Positions 32,611 to 41,932 of a DNA stretch of 62,857 bases are shown in pieces. Location: NCBI GenBank assembly GCA_900542835.1, contig UQPB01000017.1:1-62857 (forward strand), given 5' to 3'. Source of the DNA: an uncultured Pelosinus sp. (GTDB lineage Bacteria > Bacillota > Negativicutes > Sporomusales > Acetonemataceae). The position numbers and the translations under genes were made by a program. Position 1 is the stretch's first letter; every line of letters begins with the position of its first letter. Under the pieces are notes generated by a model, which saw only the letters and a program-made list of their open reading frames with translations, made no database searches and was not told where the DNA came from.

Positions 32611-33480
32611 ATGTACGACCAGTTTTTTGGACAATTTCTGCTGCAAAAAGGGTTGCTGACCGCTGAGCAGTTGTGCCGTGCATTGGGAAAAGAAACGGCG
32701 GCACGTGTAAAGCTGGGGGTGCTGGCGATTGACAAAGGCTGGCTGAGCGCCGCCCAGGTGCATGAGCTGCACACTTTGCAGAGAAGCCAGGACACTCGTT
32801 TTGGCGATCTGGCTGTCAGCAAAGGCTATTTGACTCCGGCTCAGGTGGACGAACTGCTGCAGTCGCAGCGCTCCCGCCATCTATCGCTGAGCCAGGCTAT
32901 TCTGGACAGCGGCTATCTCACATTGGCCGAACTGACGCCGGTACTGGCGTTATATAAAGCTCAAGCCGCGCTGGCAAGGGACGAGGATGGTTTTGATGCT
33001 GTCGCGCAATCGGTTATTGCGCTTAGCAGCCTCGAATCCGGTCAGCGGGAGCGTTATTCGCTTTATACAGGCTTGTTTCTCCGTAATGCCGTCCGCTTCC
33101 TGCAAACGACGCCGGTGCTGGAAGCTGCGGGGCCATTGGATCAGACTGCTTCTGATTGGTTTATCTCACAGGTAATCAGTATTGACGGCCAGCAACTGCA
33201 AACCGGACTGCTGCTGCCTGCGGCGACGCTGGTGCAGCTCGCCGCTGCCTACAGCGGCGAGCCGATTGAAGCTGTGGATGAGCTGGCGCTTGACGCAGCG
33301 GCTGAATTCCTAAACTTGCATAACGGCATGTTCAGCATTGCTGTTGTCAACCGGGGCGGCGATGCCAGAATGATGCCGCAGACGGTCGGAAAGGCAACGC
33401 TGCTGCCGGGGCCGGGGCTGGCATTGTCAATCGTTACGGCACTTGGCCGCATGCAACTGGTGCTTGCAGCCGGCAATTGA
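32611..33480 (+). CDS. CheX-like protein with MshEN-like N-terminal repeats
   Basis: The 289-residue product has two parts. Residues 1-110 carry tandem helical repeats of the form FGQFLLQKGLLTAEQLCRAL and RFGDLAVSKGYLTPAQVDEL, which resemble the MshEN/T2SSE N-terminal repeats that bind c-di-GMP. The C-terminal half looks like CheX/CheC phosphatases, with an acidic-Asn helix (DELALDAAAEFLNLHNG). The neighbouring CheY-like receiver is the obvious partner. The ATG at 32611 is best spaced from AGGGG (32598-32602). Function is inferred, not shown. Confidence 0.65.
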   Translation: MYDQFFGQFLLQKGLLTAEQLCRALGKETAARVKLGVLAIDKGWLSAAQVHELHTLQRSQDTRFGDLAVSKGYLTPAQVDELLQSQRSRHLSLSQAILDSGYLTLAELTPVLALYKAQAALARDEDGFDAVAQSVIALSSLESGQRERYSLYTGLFLRNAVRFLQTTPVLEAAGPLDQTASDWFISQVISIDGQQLQTGLLLPAATLVQLAAAYSGEPIEAVDELALDAAAEFLNLHNGMFSIAVVNRGGDARMMPQTVGKATLLPGPGLALSIVTALGRMQLVLAAGN

Positions 33481-33718
33481 CGGCCGGATAAGCCGCGGCT
33501 GCGTCCTGACGGAGGGTATGAGTTCCGGCCGCTTGCCATACACTATTACTGCGTCAGTTGCTGCGCCAATTTGAAACAGGAAGCTGATGGTGAATTTTTG
33601 ACCGTCAGCAATTTCTGTTTTCAAGGTTGCTCGAACATTGGTATCTTAAATTTCTTGCCGATTCACTGCGATTACACGAGGCAGGCGGCAAAATGACTGA
33701 GTCAACAGGAGGAAAACA

Positions 33719-35722
33719 ATGAGTCAATATACTGAATTAGATCAAACCTGCGTCAATAGCATCCGGGTGCTGGCCGCTGACACTGTCGAAAAGGCGAAAT
33801 CCGGCCATCCCGGCATGCCTATGGGATCGGCGGCAATGGCGTATGTGCTTTGGACCCGGATCCTGCGCCACAATCCGCGCAATCCGCAATGGCCTGACCG
33901 CGACCGGTTTATTTTGTCCGCTGGTCATGGTTCGGCTTTGTTATATTCCCTGCTGCACTTAAGCGGTTATGATTTAGCTCTGGAGGACTTACAGCAATTC
34001 CGGCAGTGGGGCAGCCGGACTCCAGGGCATCCTGAGTACGGCCATACGATCGGTGTGGAAACAACTACCGGACCGCTGGGGCAGGGGCTGGCAAATGCGG
34101 TGGGAATGGCCATGGCCGAACGCTTTCTGGCGGCCAGGTTCAATAAAGCGCAGGGGGAAATTGTCGACCACTATACCTACGCTCTCGTCGGCGATGGCTG
34201 CCTGATGGAAGGCGTTACGCATGAAGCCGCCTCCCTGGCGGGAACGCTTAAACTGGGCAAGCTGATCTGTCTGTATGACGATAATCACATTTCTATTGAG
34301 GGCAGCACCGATTTAGCCTTTACTGAAGATACCGTGAAACGGTTCGAGGCATACGGCTGGCAGACACTGGTTGTCGAGGATGGCAACGACCTGGTTGCCA
34401 TCGATGCGGCAATCCGGGCCGCGCAGGCTGATCAGGAACGGCCAAGCTTTATTGCCGTACGGACTGAGATCGGCTACGGCAGTCCGCATAAACAGGGGAA
34501 GGCCAGCGCTCACGGCGAGCCGCTGGGAGCAGACGAACTGCAGCTAACCAAACAATTCTATGGCTGGCCGCACGAACCGTTTCATGTTCCGGCCGCTGTA
34601 CAGGAACATTTCCGGCAGTCTGTCAGCCGGGGAGCAGCAGCGGAACAGCAGTGGAACAGCGTTTTTGCCGCTTATGCGAAAGCGAATCCGGTTGAAGCCG
34701 GCGAGTGGAGCCGGATGCTTAAGGGCGAGTTGCCGGCAGGCTGGGAGCAATCGCTGCCCCGCTTTGCCGCCGATGCCAAAGGCGTGGCCAGCCGCGTCGC
34801 TTCCGGCGATATTCTGCAGGCCGTTGCCGCCGCCGTACCCAATCTGATCGGCGGGTCCGCCGATCTGGCGCCGTCAACCAAGACCCTGATCAAAGGCGAA
34901 GGCGATTTCTCGGCGCAGGATTACGGCGCCCGCAACCTACGCTTCGGTGTACGCGAGCATGCGATGGGCGCGATCATGAACGGTTTAGCCCTGCATGGCG
35001 GCCTTATCGCCTACGGTGCGACCTTCCTGGTATTTGCCGATTACATGCGTCCCGCTATCCGGCTGGCGGCGTTAATGAAGCAAAAGGTCATTTACATTTT
35101 CACTCATGACAGTATTGGTCTGGGTGAAGACGGCCCCACGCATCAGCCGGTTGAACACCTGGCTTCGCTGCGGCTTATTCCCGGACTGACAGTGCTCCGC
35201 CCCGCCGATGCCAATGAGACGGCGGCAGCCTGGAAAACGGCGATGACTGTTGAGGGACCGGCGGCACTGATTCTCAGCCGGCAAAACCTGCCGACCATCG
35301 ACAGCAGCCGCTATACTGCCGATGGTGATGCGGCGCGGGGCGCCTATGCGATTGAGCGCGGCGGCGACCGTCCCGATTTGATTTTGCTCGCCACTGGTTC
35401 CGAGGTGCATCTGGCGCTTACCGCGGCCGGGCAGCTGCGGGAGCGCGGTATCAGCGCCCGGGTTGTCAGCATGCCGAGCTGGGAAATTTTCGAAAGCCAG
35501 CCGGCCGCATATCGCGAGGCGATCCTGCCGGCTGCAGTTACGGCCAGAGTTGCCGTTGAGGCAGGCGTTTCCTTCGGCTGGAGCCGTTATACCGGTGAAG
35601 CCGGCGTGACCATTGGCATCGACCGCTTTGGCGCTTCGGCGCCGGCGGAAGTGCTCTTTGAAAAATTTGGCTTTACGGCTGCGGCGATCGTCGAAGCCTC
35701 GCTGAAGCTGCTGGGGAAATAA
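33719..35722 (+). CDS. tkt: Transketolase
   Basis: The 667-residue enzyme transfers two-carbon units in the pentose phosphate pathway. The N-terminal Pyr/TPP region (SGHPGMPMGSAAMAYVLW), the TPP-Mg motif GDGCLMEGVTHEAASLAG and the C-terminal domain (TIGIDRFGASAPAEVLFEKF) are full length. GGAGGAAAAC precedes the ATG. It stands alone; the upstream gap (33481-33718) shows no gene and only weak promoter-like boxes. Confidence 0.97.
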   Translation: MSQYTELDQTCVNSIRVLAADTVEKAKSGHPGMPMGSAAMAYVLWTRILRHNPRNPQWPDRDRFILSAGHGSALLYSLLHLSGYDLALEDLQQFRQWGSRTPGHPEYGHTIGVETTTGPLGQGLANAVGMAMAERFLAARFNKAQGEIVDHYTYALVGDGCLMEGVTHEAASLAGTLKLGKLICLYDDNHISIEGSTDLAFTEDTVKRFEAYGWQTLVVEDGNDLVAIDAAIRAAQADQERPSFIAVRTEIGYGSPHKQGKASAHGEPLGADELQLTKQFYGWPHEPFHVPAAVQEHFRQSVSRGAAAEQQWNSVFAAYAKANPVEAGEWSRMLKGELPAGWEQSLPRFAADAKGVASRVASGDILQAVAAAVPNLIGGSADLAPSTKTLIKGEGDFSAQDYGARNLRFGVREHAMGAIMNGLALHGGLIAYGATFLVFADYMRPAIRLAALMKQKVIYIFTHDSIGLGEDGPTHQPVEHLASLRLIPGLTVLRPADANETAAAWKTAMTVEGPAALILSRQNLPTIDSSRYTADGDAARGAYAIERGGDRPDLILLATGSEVHLALTAAGQLRERGISARVVSMPSWEIFESQPAAYREAILPAAVTARVAVEAGVSFGWSRYTGEAGVTIGIDRFGASAPAEVLFEKFGFTAAAIVEASLKLLGK

Positions 35723-35753
35723 GCCGCCAGAAGCCGTTTTACTACCTGCCGGC

Positions 35754-35791
35754 AAAGAAGCGCAAGCCTACTCAGGGCTTGCGCTTCTTTA
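35754..35791 (+). terminator. Terminator after tkt
   Basis: A perfect 15-bp stem AAAGAAGCGCAAGCC / GGCTTGCGCTTCTTT with a 7-base loop. The T-run is short, but the A/T arms make it suitable in both directions. Confidence 0.85.
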
Positions 35792-35917
35792 TGGGCAACT
35801 GCGTTTTACTTTTTTAAATTAACAAACTCAAAACCGGCTGAACGGTTGGAGGAAAACGCCGGCAAAACGCGAAACGGGAGTATAAAGACAGGGATCAATT
35901 CATGAGGAGGGGACTAT

Positions 35918-36763
35918 ATGCGTACTGTCCAGGCCAGCGTCATCAGCGAGGCGATTGCCCAATTATGCATTGACGCCAATTATTACCTTGCCGAGGACGT
36001 TTTTCAGGCGCTTAAACAAGGGGAAGCCAGTGAGGAGTCGCCGCTTGGCCGGGAGATTCTCGCACAACTGGTGGAAAATGCCTGTATTGCCAGGCAAGAG
36101 GCAATGCCGATCTGTCAGGATACCGGCATGGCGGTTGTCTTTTTGGAAATCGGTCAGGATGTGCATATTGCCGGCGGCGATCTCAAGGCCGCGGTTGACG
36201 CCGGCGTAGCCAAAGGCTACCGCGAGGGATATCTGCGTAAGTCGGTCGTGGACGATCCGATGTTTGTCCGCAAAAATACCAATGACAATACGCCGGCTAT
36301 TTTGCACATTGATATCGTTCCCGGCGATCGCATTCATATTATCCTGGCGCCGAAAGGATTCGGCAGTGAGAATATGAGTGCGGTTAAAATGCTGACCCCG
36401 TCCGCCGGCGTCGCCGGTCTGAAGCAGTTTGTCACCGATACAGTCGCAGCCGCCGGCTCGAACCCCTGTCCGCCGATTGTAGTCGGTGTCGGCATTGGCG
36501 GTACCTTCGAAAAAGCCGCTTTTTTGGCTAAAAAAGCGTTGCTGCGGCCGCTGCATCAGCATAATGCCGATCCCGTTTATGCCAACCTGGAAGCAGAATT
36601 GCTGGATCTGGTCAATAAGACCGGGGTGGGCCCGCAGGGATTGGGCGGGACGACTACCGCCCTGGGTGTGAATGTCGAGTTTTTCCCTACCCATATCGCC
36701 GGCATGCCGGCGGCGGTTAACATCAACTGCCATGCTACCAGGCATGCGGAAATAACGTTGTAG
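35918..36763 (+). CDS. fumA: Class I fumarate hydratase, alpha subunit
   Basis: The 281-residue N-terminal component of a two-subunit class I (iron-sulfur) fumarase or tartrate dehydratase carries conserved CQDTG, KGFGSEN and PCPP-type Cys motifs that ligand the 4Fe-4S cluster (CIARQEAMPICQDTGMAVVF, NPCPPIVVGVGIGG). It interconverts fumarate and malate. The beta subunit follows 14 bases downstream and the succinate dehydrogenase genes come next, so substrate flow is clear. The L-tartrate dehydratase pair is a closely related alternative. Confidence 0.9.
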   Translation: MRTVQASVISEAIAQLCIDANYYLAEDVFQALKQGEASEESPLGREILAQLVENACIARQEAMPICQDTGMAVVFLEIGQDVHIAGGDLKAAVDAGVAKGYREGYLRKSVVDDPMFVRKNTNDNTPAILHIDIVPGDRIHIILAPKGFGSENMSAVKMLTPSAGVAGLKQFVTDTVAAAGSNPCPPIVVGVGIGGTFEKAAFLAKKALLRPLHQHNADPVYANLEAELLDLVNKTGVGPQGLGGTTTALGVNVEFFPTHIAGMPAAVNINCHATRHAEITL

Positions 36764-36777
36764 GGAGGATGGATACA

Positions 36778-37335
36778 ATGGCGGAACAAGTTCGGATTAC
36801 CGCTCCGTTGACGGAAGCGGCGGCCCGCAATCTGAAAGCGGGCGACAGTGTATTGATCAGCGGCACGATTTATACGGGGCGCGACGCAGCGCACAAGCGC
36901 TTGACTGAGACGCTGGGGCGAGGCGAAGCGCTGCCGGTTGACTTCACCGGCCAAATCATCTATTATGTCGGGCCGTCGCCTGCCAAGCCGGGACAGCCGA
37001 TCGGGGCGGCCGGACCAACCACCAGCGGCAGAATGGATGCCTATACGCCGGCAATGCTTGCGCAGGGGCTGAAGGGAATGATCGGCAAAGGCTATCGCAG
37101 CCCTGCCGTAGTTGAGGCAATGAAAAAGCACGGGGCGGTATACTTTGCCGCTACCGGCGGCGCGGCCGCGCTGATTGCCAAAAGCATTAAAAACTATGAG
37201 GTAATCGCGTACGCGGATCTTGGCACCGAGGCGATTGCCCGGCTGACAGTCGAAGATTTTCCGGCCATTGTCGTTATTGACAGTGAAGGCAGAAACTATT
37301 ATGAGGAAGGTCAAAAACAGTACCGGAGGTTGTAA
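36778..37335 (+). CDS. fumB: Class I fumarate hydratase, beta subunit
   Basis: The 185-residue C-terminal component contains GTIYTGRDAAHKR (substrate binding) and GPTTSGRMDAYTP, typical of the beta subunit. The ATG at 36778 is 9 bases after GGGAGG; the in-frame ATG at 36769 touches that site. The sdhC start follows after two bases, so fumarase and succinate dehydrogenase subunits are co-transcribed. Confidence 0.9.
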   Translation: MAEQVRITAPLTEAAARNLKAGDSVLISGTIYTGRDAAHKRLTETLGRGEALPVDFTGQIIYYVGPSPAKPGQPIGAAGPTTSGRMDAYTPAMLAQGLKGMIGKGYRSPAVVEAMKKHGAVYFAATGGAAALIAKSIKNYEVIAYADLGTEAIARLTVEDFPAIVVIDSEGRNYYEEGQKQYRRL

Positions 37336-37337
37336 AC

Positions 37338-37949
37338 GTGAACCAGACTGAATTTTACCTGCGTCGGCTGCATTCTCTAACCGGTATTGTGCCGATCGGA
37401 TTTTTTCTGCTGGAACATATTTTTACCGTATCCCTTGCTATTGCCGGTCCGGCCGCGTTTAACGCCGCTACCGCCTTTCTGCAAACCCTGCCGATGAAAG
37501 CGGCGCTGGAAATCGGCCTTATCGCGCTGCCGCTGCTGTTTCACGGCGTTTACGGCTTATACGCCGCTTTTATTGCCAAACATAATGTGCTCACCTATTC
37601 CCATTTTCGCAACTGGACTTTTTACGCTCAGCGGATCAGTGCCTATATTGCCCTGGTTTTCATCGTCTGGCATGTGTGGCTGCTGCGCTTCGGCGGGGCG
37701 GGAGACGGGCCGGCAACAACCTTTCAGGACCTTGCCGGGGTAATGGCTGATCCTGCTGTCCTGGCAGCACATGCAGTCGGTCTGGTTGCCACCGTTTTTC
37801 ACTTTACCAATGGTCTGTGGGCATTTGGTATAACCTGGGGGATTACAACCGGTCCGCGTTCGCAGCAAATCAGCCAGTATGCCTGCTGGTGTTTGTTTGC
37901 TCTGCTGAATATTGCCGGGCTTGCGGCGCTGCTGCGTTTTGCCGGCTAG
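37338..37949 (+). CDS. sdhC: Succinate dehydrogenase/fumarate reductase cytochrome b subunit
   Basis: The 203-residue membrane anchor has five hydrophobic helices and histidines near helix ends (LRRLHSLTGIVPIGFFLLEH, LLFHGVYGLY, AFIVWHVWLL-like, HAVGLVATVFHFTNG) that fit a diheme b-type subunit of the B-type SQR/QFR group. It receives or gives electrons to menaquinone. GTG start two bases after fumB. Confidence 0.9.
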   Translation: MNQTEFYLRRLHSLTGIVPIGFFLLEHIFTVSLAIAGPAAFNAATAFLQTLPMKAALEIGLIALPLLFHGVYGLYAAFIAKHNVLTYSHFRNWTFYAQRISAYIALVFIVWHVWLLRFGGAGDGPATTFQDLAGVMADPAVLAAHAVGLVATVFHFTNGLWAFGITWGITTGPRSQQISQYACWCLFALLNIAGLAALLRFAG

Positions 37950-37959
37950 GAGGGAGAAC

Positions 37960-39717
37960 ATGAAGATTATTGTTGTCGGCGGCGGTGCCGCCGGTTTAAT
38001 GGCGACGCTGCGGATTGCCGAACTTGGTCAGAATGTCGAGCTGTTTTCGATTGTTCCCGTCAAACGGTCGCATACCGGTTGCGCCCAGGGCGGCATGAAC
38101 GGCGCACTTAATACCAAAGGCCAGGGTGATTCGACGCGGCAGCATTTTGTCGATACGATTCTTGGCGGTGATTTTTTGGCGAATCAGCCGCCGGTGAAGG
38201 CGATGTGCGATGCCGCGCCGGAGGTCATCTATACGCTGGATCGCATGGGCATGATGTTTACCCGGACTGCGGAAGGGCTTCTGGATCTGCGTCCCTTTGG
38301 CGGCACTAAGCATAAACGGACGGCGTTTTCCGGTGCAACCACCGGCCAGCAGCTGCTGAATACGCTTGATGAGCAGGTCAGGCGCTATGAAAGCAGGGGC
38401 TTGGTGCAAAAACGCGAGGGTTGGGAATTTTTAGCCAACATCCTGGATGAAAACGGCGAATGCCGCGGCATTGTCGCGCAATGTCTTACCGATATGGCGA
38501 TTGAAGCCTTTCCGGCGGACGCGGTCATTCTGGCAACCGGCGGCATCGGCATGGTATTTGGCCGCAGTACCAATGGTACTATTTCCACTGGCGCCGCTGC
38601 CGCCATCGCCTACCAGCAGGGTGCCGCCTACGCCAACGGTGAATTTATTCAGATTCATCCGACGGCTCTGCCCGGTGAGGACAAACGCCGGCTGATGAGC
38701 GAATCGGCCCGTGGCGACGGCGGCCGCATTTGGACCTATAAGGACGGCCAGCCCTGGTATTTCCTTGAAGAATGGTATCCGGCCTATGGTAATTTGGTGC
38801 CGCGCGATGTCGCCGCCCGGGCAATTTTTAAAGTCTGCACCGAAATGGGACTGGGCGTGGATGGGAAGAATATTGTTTATCTGGATGTATCGCATATTGA
38901 TGCTAAGGAGCTTGACCGCAAACTGGGCGGTATTATGGAAATCTACGAGAAATTTATCGGTGAAGATCCCCGGAAAGTACCAATGAAGATTTTTCCTTCC
39001 ATGCATTACACGATGGGCGGGCTGTGGACGGATTACGGTCATATGACGCTGATTCCCGGACTGTTTGCGGCCGGCGAATGTGATTATATGTATCATGGCG
39101 CCAACCGTCTCGGCGGCAATTCACTGTTGTCGGCTACCTACAGCGGCATGGTCGCCGGTCCGGCGGCGGTCAACTTCGTCAAGGGACGTCAGCGTAAGGA
39201 GATCACTGCTGGCACAGTTGCCGCATACAAACAGAAGGAAATTGACGCCTACGAGCAGCTGCTGAAGCTGGACGGACCGGAGAATCCCTATGTGATTCAC
39301 CGGGAAATGGGTGACTGGATGACTGAAAACTGTACAATCCAGCGTTACAATGCAAAGCTGGCGGCAACCGATCAGAAGCTGCTGGAGCTGCAAGAGCGCT
39401 GGCAGCGGGTTCGGGTAGCTGATAAGTCCCGTTACGCCAATCAGGCGGTTCTGTTCAGCCGCCAGCTCAGGCACATGCTTGAACTGGCGAGAGTAATCAC
39501 TGTCGGCGCTCTCAACCGCAACGAAAGCCGCGGCTCGCACTTTAAGCCGGAGTTTCCCCAGCGGGATGATGAAAACTGGCTGAAGACGACACTGGCGTCA
39601 TATACGCCGCAAGGACCGGTTCTGCGCTATGAGGCGGTGGATACGTCGCTGCTGCAGCCGCAAGCCCGCCGCTATGATGTTGATAATGCGGCAGCCGCCG
39701 GGAAGGGGGCCAAGTGA
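37960..39717 (+). CDS. sdhA: Succinate dehydrogenase/fumarate reductase flavoprotein
   Basis: The 585-residue subunit has the FAD Rossmann motif (VVGGGAAGLMATLRI), the histidine for covalent FAD (KRSHTGCAQGGMNGALN), and catalytic residues around HPTALPG and RLGGNSLL. It oxidises succinate or reduces fumarate on the cytoplasmic side. The ATG at 37960 follows GGAGGGAG; upstream in-frame residues overlap sdhC. The sdhB start follows directly after the stop. Confidence 0.95.
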   Translation: MKIIVVGGGAAGLMATLRIAELGQNVELFSIVPVKRSHTGCAQGGMNGALNTKGQGDSTRQHFVDTILGGDFLANQPPVKAMCDAAPEVIYTLDRMGMMFTRTAEGLLDLRPFGGTKHKRTAFSGATTGQQLLNTLDEQVRRYESRGLVQKREGWEFLANILDENGECRGIVAQCLTDMAIEAFPADAVILATGGIGMVFGRSTNGTISTGAAAAIAYQQGAAYANGEFIQIHPTALPGEDKRRLMSESARGDGGRIWTYKDGQPWYFLEEWYPAYGNLVPRDVAARAIFKVCTEMGLGVDGKNIVYLDVSHIDAKELDRKLGGIMEIYEKFIGEDPRKVPMKIFPSMHYTMGGLWTDYGHMTLIPGLFAAGECDYMYHGANRLGGNSLLSATYSGMVAGPAAVNFVKGRQRKEITAGTVAAYKQKEIDAYEQLLKLDGPENPYVIHREMGDWMTENCTIQRYNAKLAATDQKLLELQERWQRVRVADKSRYANQAVLFSRQLRHMLELARVITVGALNRNESRGSHFKPEFPQRDDENWLKTTLASYTPQGPVLRYEAVDTSLLQPQARRYDVDNAAAAGKGAK

Positions 39718-40461
39718 ATGAAGCGCGTGCACCTTATCATTACCCGGCAGGATAAGCCGGACGCCGCTCCTTACGTCCAGGAATTCCTGGTGCCGCATAG
39801 CGATAATATGAATGTTGTAACTGCTCTGATGGAAATTCAGAAAAATCCGGTAACGCGGGAAGGGGTGACGGTAAATCCGGTTGTCTGGGAGTGCAACTGC
39901 CTGGAGGAGGTCTGCGGCGCCTGCAGCATGCTGATCAACGGCCGGGCCAGGCAGGCGTGCTCGGCGTTAATTGCTCATTTGCAGCAGCCGGTCAGGCTGG
40001 CGCCGCTGAGCAAATTTCCGGTGGTGCGTGACTTGATCGTCGATCGGCAGCGGATGTTTGATGCGCTAAAAACCGTTAAAGGCTGGGTGACGGTTGATGG
40101 TACCATGCCGCTGGGCCGGGGGCCGCGCATGGCGCAGACAGCGCAGGAGGAAGTGTATCCGCTTTCCCGCTGCATGACCTGCGGCTGCTGCATGGAGTCT
40201 TGTCCGAACTATCATGCCGGCTCGGCTTTTCTCGGCCCGGCCCCTATTGCCCAGGTACAGCTGTTTAACAGCCACCCGATTGGTGCTATGCAAAAAGACG
40301 AGCGTCTGGATGCCCTCGCCGGTTCCGGCGGTATCGCCGCCTGCGGCAACGCGCAGAACTGTGCCGCCGCTTGTCCGAAGCAAATTCCCTTAACCGGTGC
40401 CATTGCCAAACTTAACCGTCAGGTCAACCTATTCACCTTCCGCAAACTGTTTGATAAGTGA
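39718..40461 (+). CDS. sdhB: Succinate dehydrogenase/fumarate reductase iron-sulfur subunit
   Basis: The 247-residue subunit has three cluster sites: 2Fe-2S (CNCLEEVCGACSMLINGRAR), 4Fe-4S (CMTCGCCMESCPNY) and 3Fe-4S (CGNAQNCAAACPKQIPL). It links SdhA to the cytochrome b subunit. The start touches the sdhA stop with no gap. B-type order sdhC-sdhA-sdhB behind fumAB suggests a branch used for fumarate respiration or succinate/propionate metabolism; direction cannot be read. Confidence 0.95.
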   Translation: MKRVHLIITRQDKPDAAPYVQEFLVPHSDNMNVVTALMEIQKNPVTREGVTVNPVVWECNCLEEVCGACSMLINGRARQACSALIAHLQQPVRLAPLSKFPVVRDLIVDRQRMFDALKTVKGWVTVDGTMPLGRGPRMAQTAQEEVYPLSRCMTCGCCMESCPNYHAGSAFLGPAPIAQVQLFNSHPIGAMQKDERLDALAGSGGIAACGNAQNCAAACPKQIPLTGAIAKLNRQVNLFTFRKLFDK

Positions 40462-40563
40462 GCCTGCCCCGTCAACCGCGCCAGGTGTCGGGAAACCGCC
40501 GAAGCACAGGGCTCTAGCCGCAGGCGTAGAAGGGATACAGGCAAAGCGATGAGGGGGATTACC

Positions 40564-41001
40564 GTGCTGACAATTGTTCCGGTTCAGGCGTCAGACCTGG
40601 ATCAGCTTGCCGTTTTAAGCCGCGAACTCTGCGGACGCACTGTAAATATGGCGCGGCTGCGGGATGCTGTTGAGAAGATGCTGGCCAATCACGATTATAT
40701 TCTGCTTGGGGCTAAAGATGCTCAGCAGCGGTTGGTTGGTTTTGTCATGGCAATTATCTGTCTGGACATTGTCGGTGACTGCCGGCCTTTTGCGGTGATG
40801 GAAAACCTGATTGTAGCGGAAAAAGCACGCGGCCTTGGCGCGGGCAGAATGCTGGTTGCCGCGATTGAACAACAGGCCCGTGACCGTGATTGCTACTATC
40901 TAATGTTCAATTCTTTGGCCGAACGCAAGCAGGCGCATCAGTTTTATGCCCGTATTGGCTATGCCAAAGGCATTGTTGAAGGATTCAAACGCTATTTATG
41001 A
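40564..41001 (+). CDS. GNAT family N-acetyltransferase
   Basis: A 145-residue GNAT fold with the acetyl-CoA pocket motif (VAEKARGLGAGRMLVAAIEQ) at about 84-103 and a C-terminal FYARIGYAKG segment. Substrate is unknown. The GTG at 40564 is spaced from GAGGGGGA better than the in-frame ATG at 40549. It is isolated between the succinate dehydrogenase operon and a DUF1540 gene. Confidence 0.85.
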   Translation: MLTIVPVQASDLDQLAVLSRELCGRTVNMARLRDAVEKMLANHDYILLGAKDAQQRLVGFVMAIICLDIVGDCRPFAVMENLIVAEKARGLGAGRMLVAAIEQQARDRDCYYLMFNSLAERKQAHQFYARIGYAKGIVEGFKRYL

Positions 41002-41091
41002 GCATTTTCCTCCAGGATAGGCGGCTGTTTTTGTTCGCATAATAGTAGTGCGCCGGTTGTTCCGGCAAAATCAAAGTGGAGGTGGCCCTTT

Positions 41092-41253
41092 ATGCCATTA
41101 TCGGGAGTAAAATGCATGGTTTCCAACTGTAGTTACTGGGAAAAAGGCAATCATTGCGATGCTTCTGCGATCGAAGTCGACGTGGAAAGCGGCGCCCGCG
41201 AAGCCCGCCAGAGCGATCAGACCAACTGCCGTACCTTCAAACCTGCAAAATGA
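41092..41253 (+). CDS. DUF1540 small cysteine protein
   Basis: This 53-residue gene is too short for many callers. The product MPLSGVKCMVSNCSYWEKGN continues HCDASAIEV, with four cysteines (Cys8, Cys13, Cys22, Cys46) typical of DUF1540 proteins, which are frequent in spore-forming Firmicutes. The cysteine pattern suggests metal binding. GTGGAGGTGG lies upstream, and a terminator follows at once. Confidence 0.88.
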   Translation: MPLSGVKCMVSNCSYWEKGNHCDASAIEVDVESGAREARQSDQTNCRTFKPAK

Positions 41254-41258
41254 ACAAA

Positions 41259-41288
41259 AAAACCCGGCGATACAGCCGGGTTTTGGTA
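41259..41288 (+). terminator. Terminator after the DUF1540 gene
   Basis: AAAACCCGGC (41259-41268), loop GATACA, GCCGGGTTTT (41275-41284): a perfect 10-bp intrinsic terminator. Confidence 0.9.
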
Positions 41289-41338
41289 TTTTGTGTTATA
41301 CTTTTGGTATAGATACCGCTTGTACGGGAGGTGAAATG

Positions 41339-41875
41339 ATGAGAAAAGCTGGCTGGCTGCTGGCCGTCTTGGCCGTGCTGCTTTATCAAAGCCTTCTGCC
41401 GCCAGCGGCGCTGGCGTTTGAGACCAGGCGGGTGGTGCTTGTCGGCCCGGTCGATACCGCCGGGTACAAGAGTGAGGCAGTCGACGCCCTGATCAGCGGC
41501 GCCTGGAAACGGGTGTTTCGTTACCCGTTTTATGAGGTAGTGGCTGAATTACGCGGCGTACCGGCGGCCGGCGAGGCGGATCTGGCGGAGCTGGCCCGTG
41601 CCAGTGAGGCAGAGATTATTGCGGCGGCTGAAATTGTCAGGCTGGATGATCATACCTACCAGCGGGGGCTGTGGGACGACTCCGAAACCTGGCAGGATAT
41701 TCGGCTGGAACTGTCGATAAAGACCTATGATGCAAGCGCGAAAGCCTATCAGGCTTTTAGGGTGAAACGCCAGCAAAGCCAGCCGCTTTCGGTAAACAGC
41801 GGCCCTGAACCGCTGATTGCCGATGCAATGGACGAGGTGTTGGCCCGCATTGCGTTTAAACGCGTGCCGGAATAG
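41339..41875 (+). CDS. Exported protein of unknown function
   Basis: The 178-residue product has a signal peptide (GWLLAVLAVLLYQSLLPPAA, cleavage near ALAF). The mature domain reads VVLVGPVDTAGYKSEAVDAL, followed by an alternating helix/strand pattern like a lipoprotein-type or LpoB-like alpha/beta fold, but no family is certain. The ATG at 41339 (or 41336) follows GGAGG. It is 57 bases before the PagL-like gene, so both may be envelope proteins. Confidence 0.8.
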   Translation: MRKAGWLLAVLAVLLYQSLLPPAALAFETRRVVLVGPVDTAGYKSEAVDALISGAWKRVFRYPFYEVVAELRGVPAAGEADLAELARASEAEIIAAAEIVRLDDHTYQRGLWDDSETWQDIRLELSIKTYDASAKAYQAFRVKRQQSQPLSVNSGPEPLIADAMDEVLARIAFKRVPE

Positions 41876-41932
41876 TGAGACTATCTACACAGCAATTTCA
41901 GACTTTAAGTAAATGAAGGAGTTGAAGCAACC

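Noticed and set aside
33481..33718. A riboswitch or T-box before tkt
   Set aside because: No conserved T-box or known aptamer core was seen; only weak promoter-like boxes.
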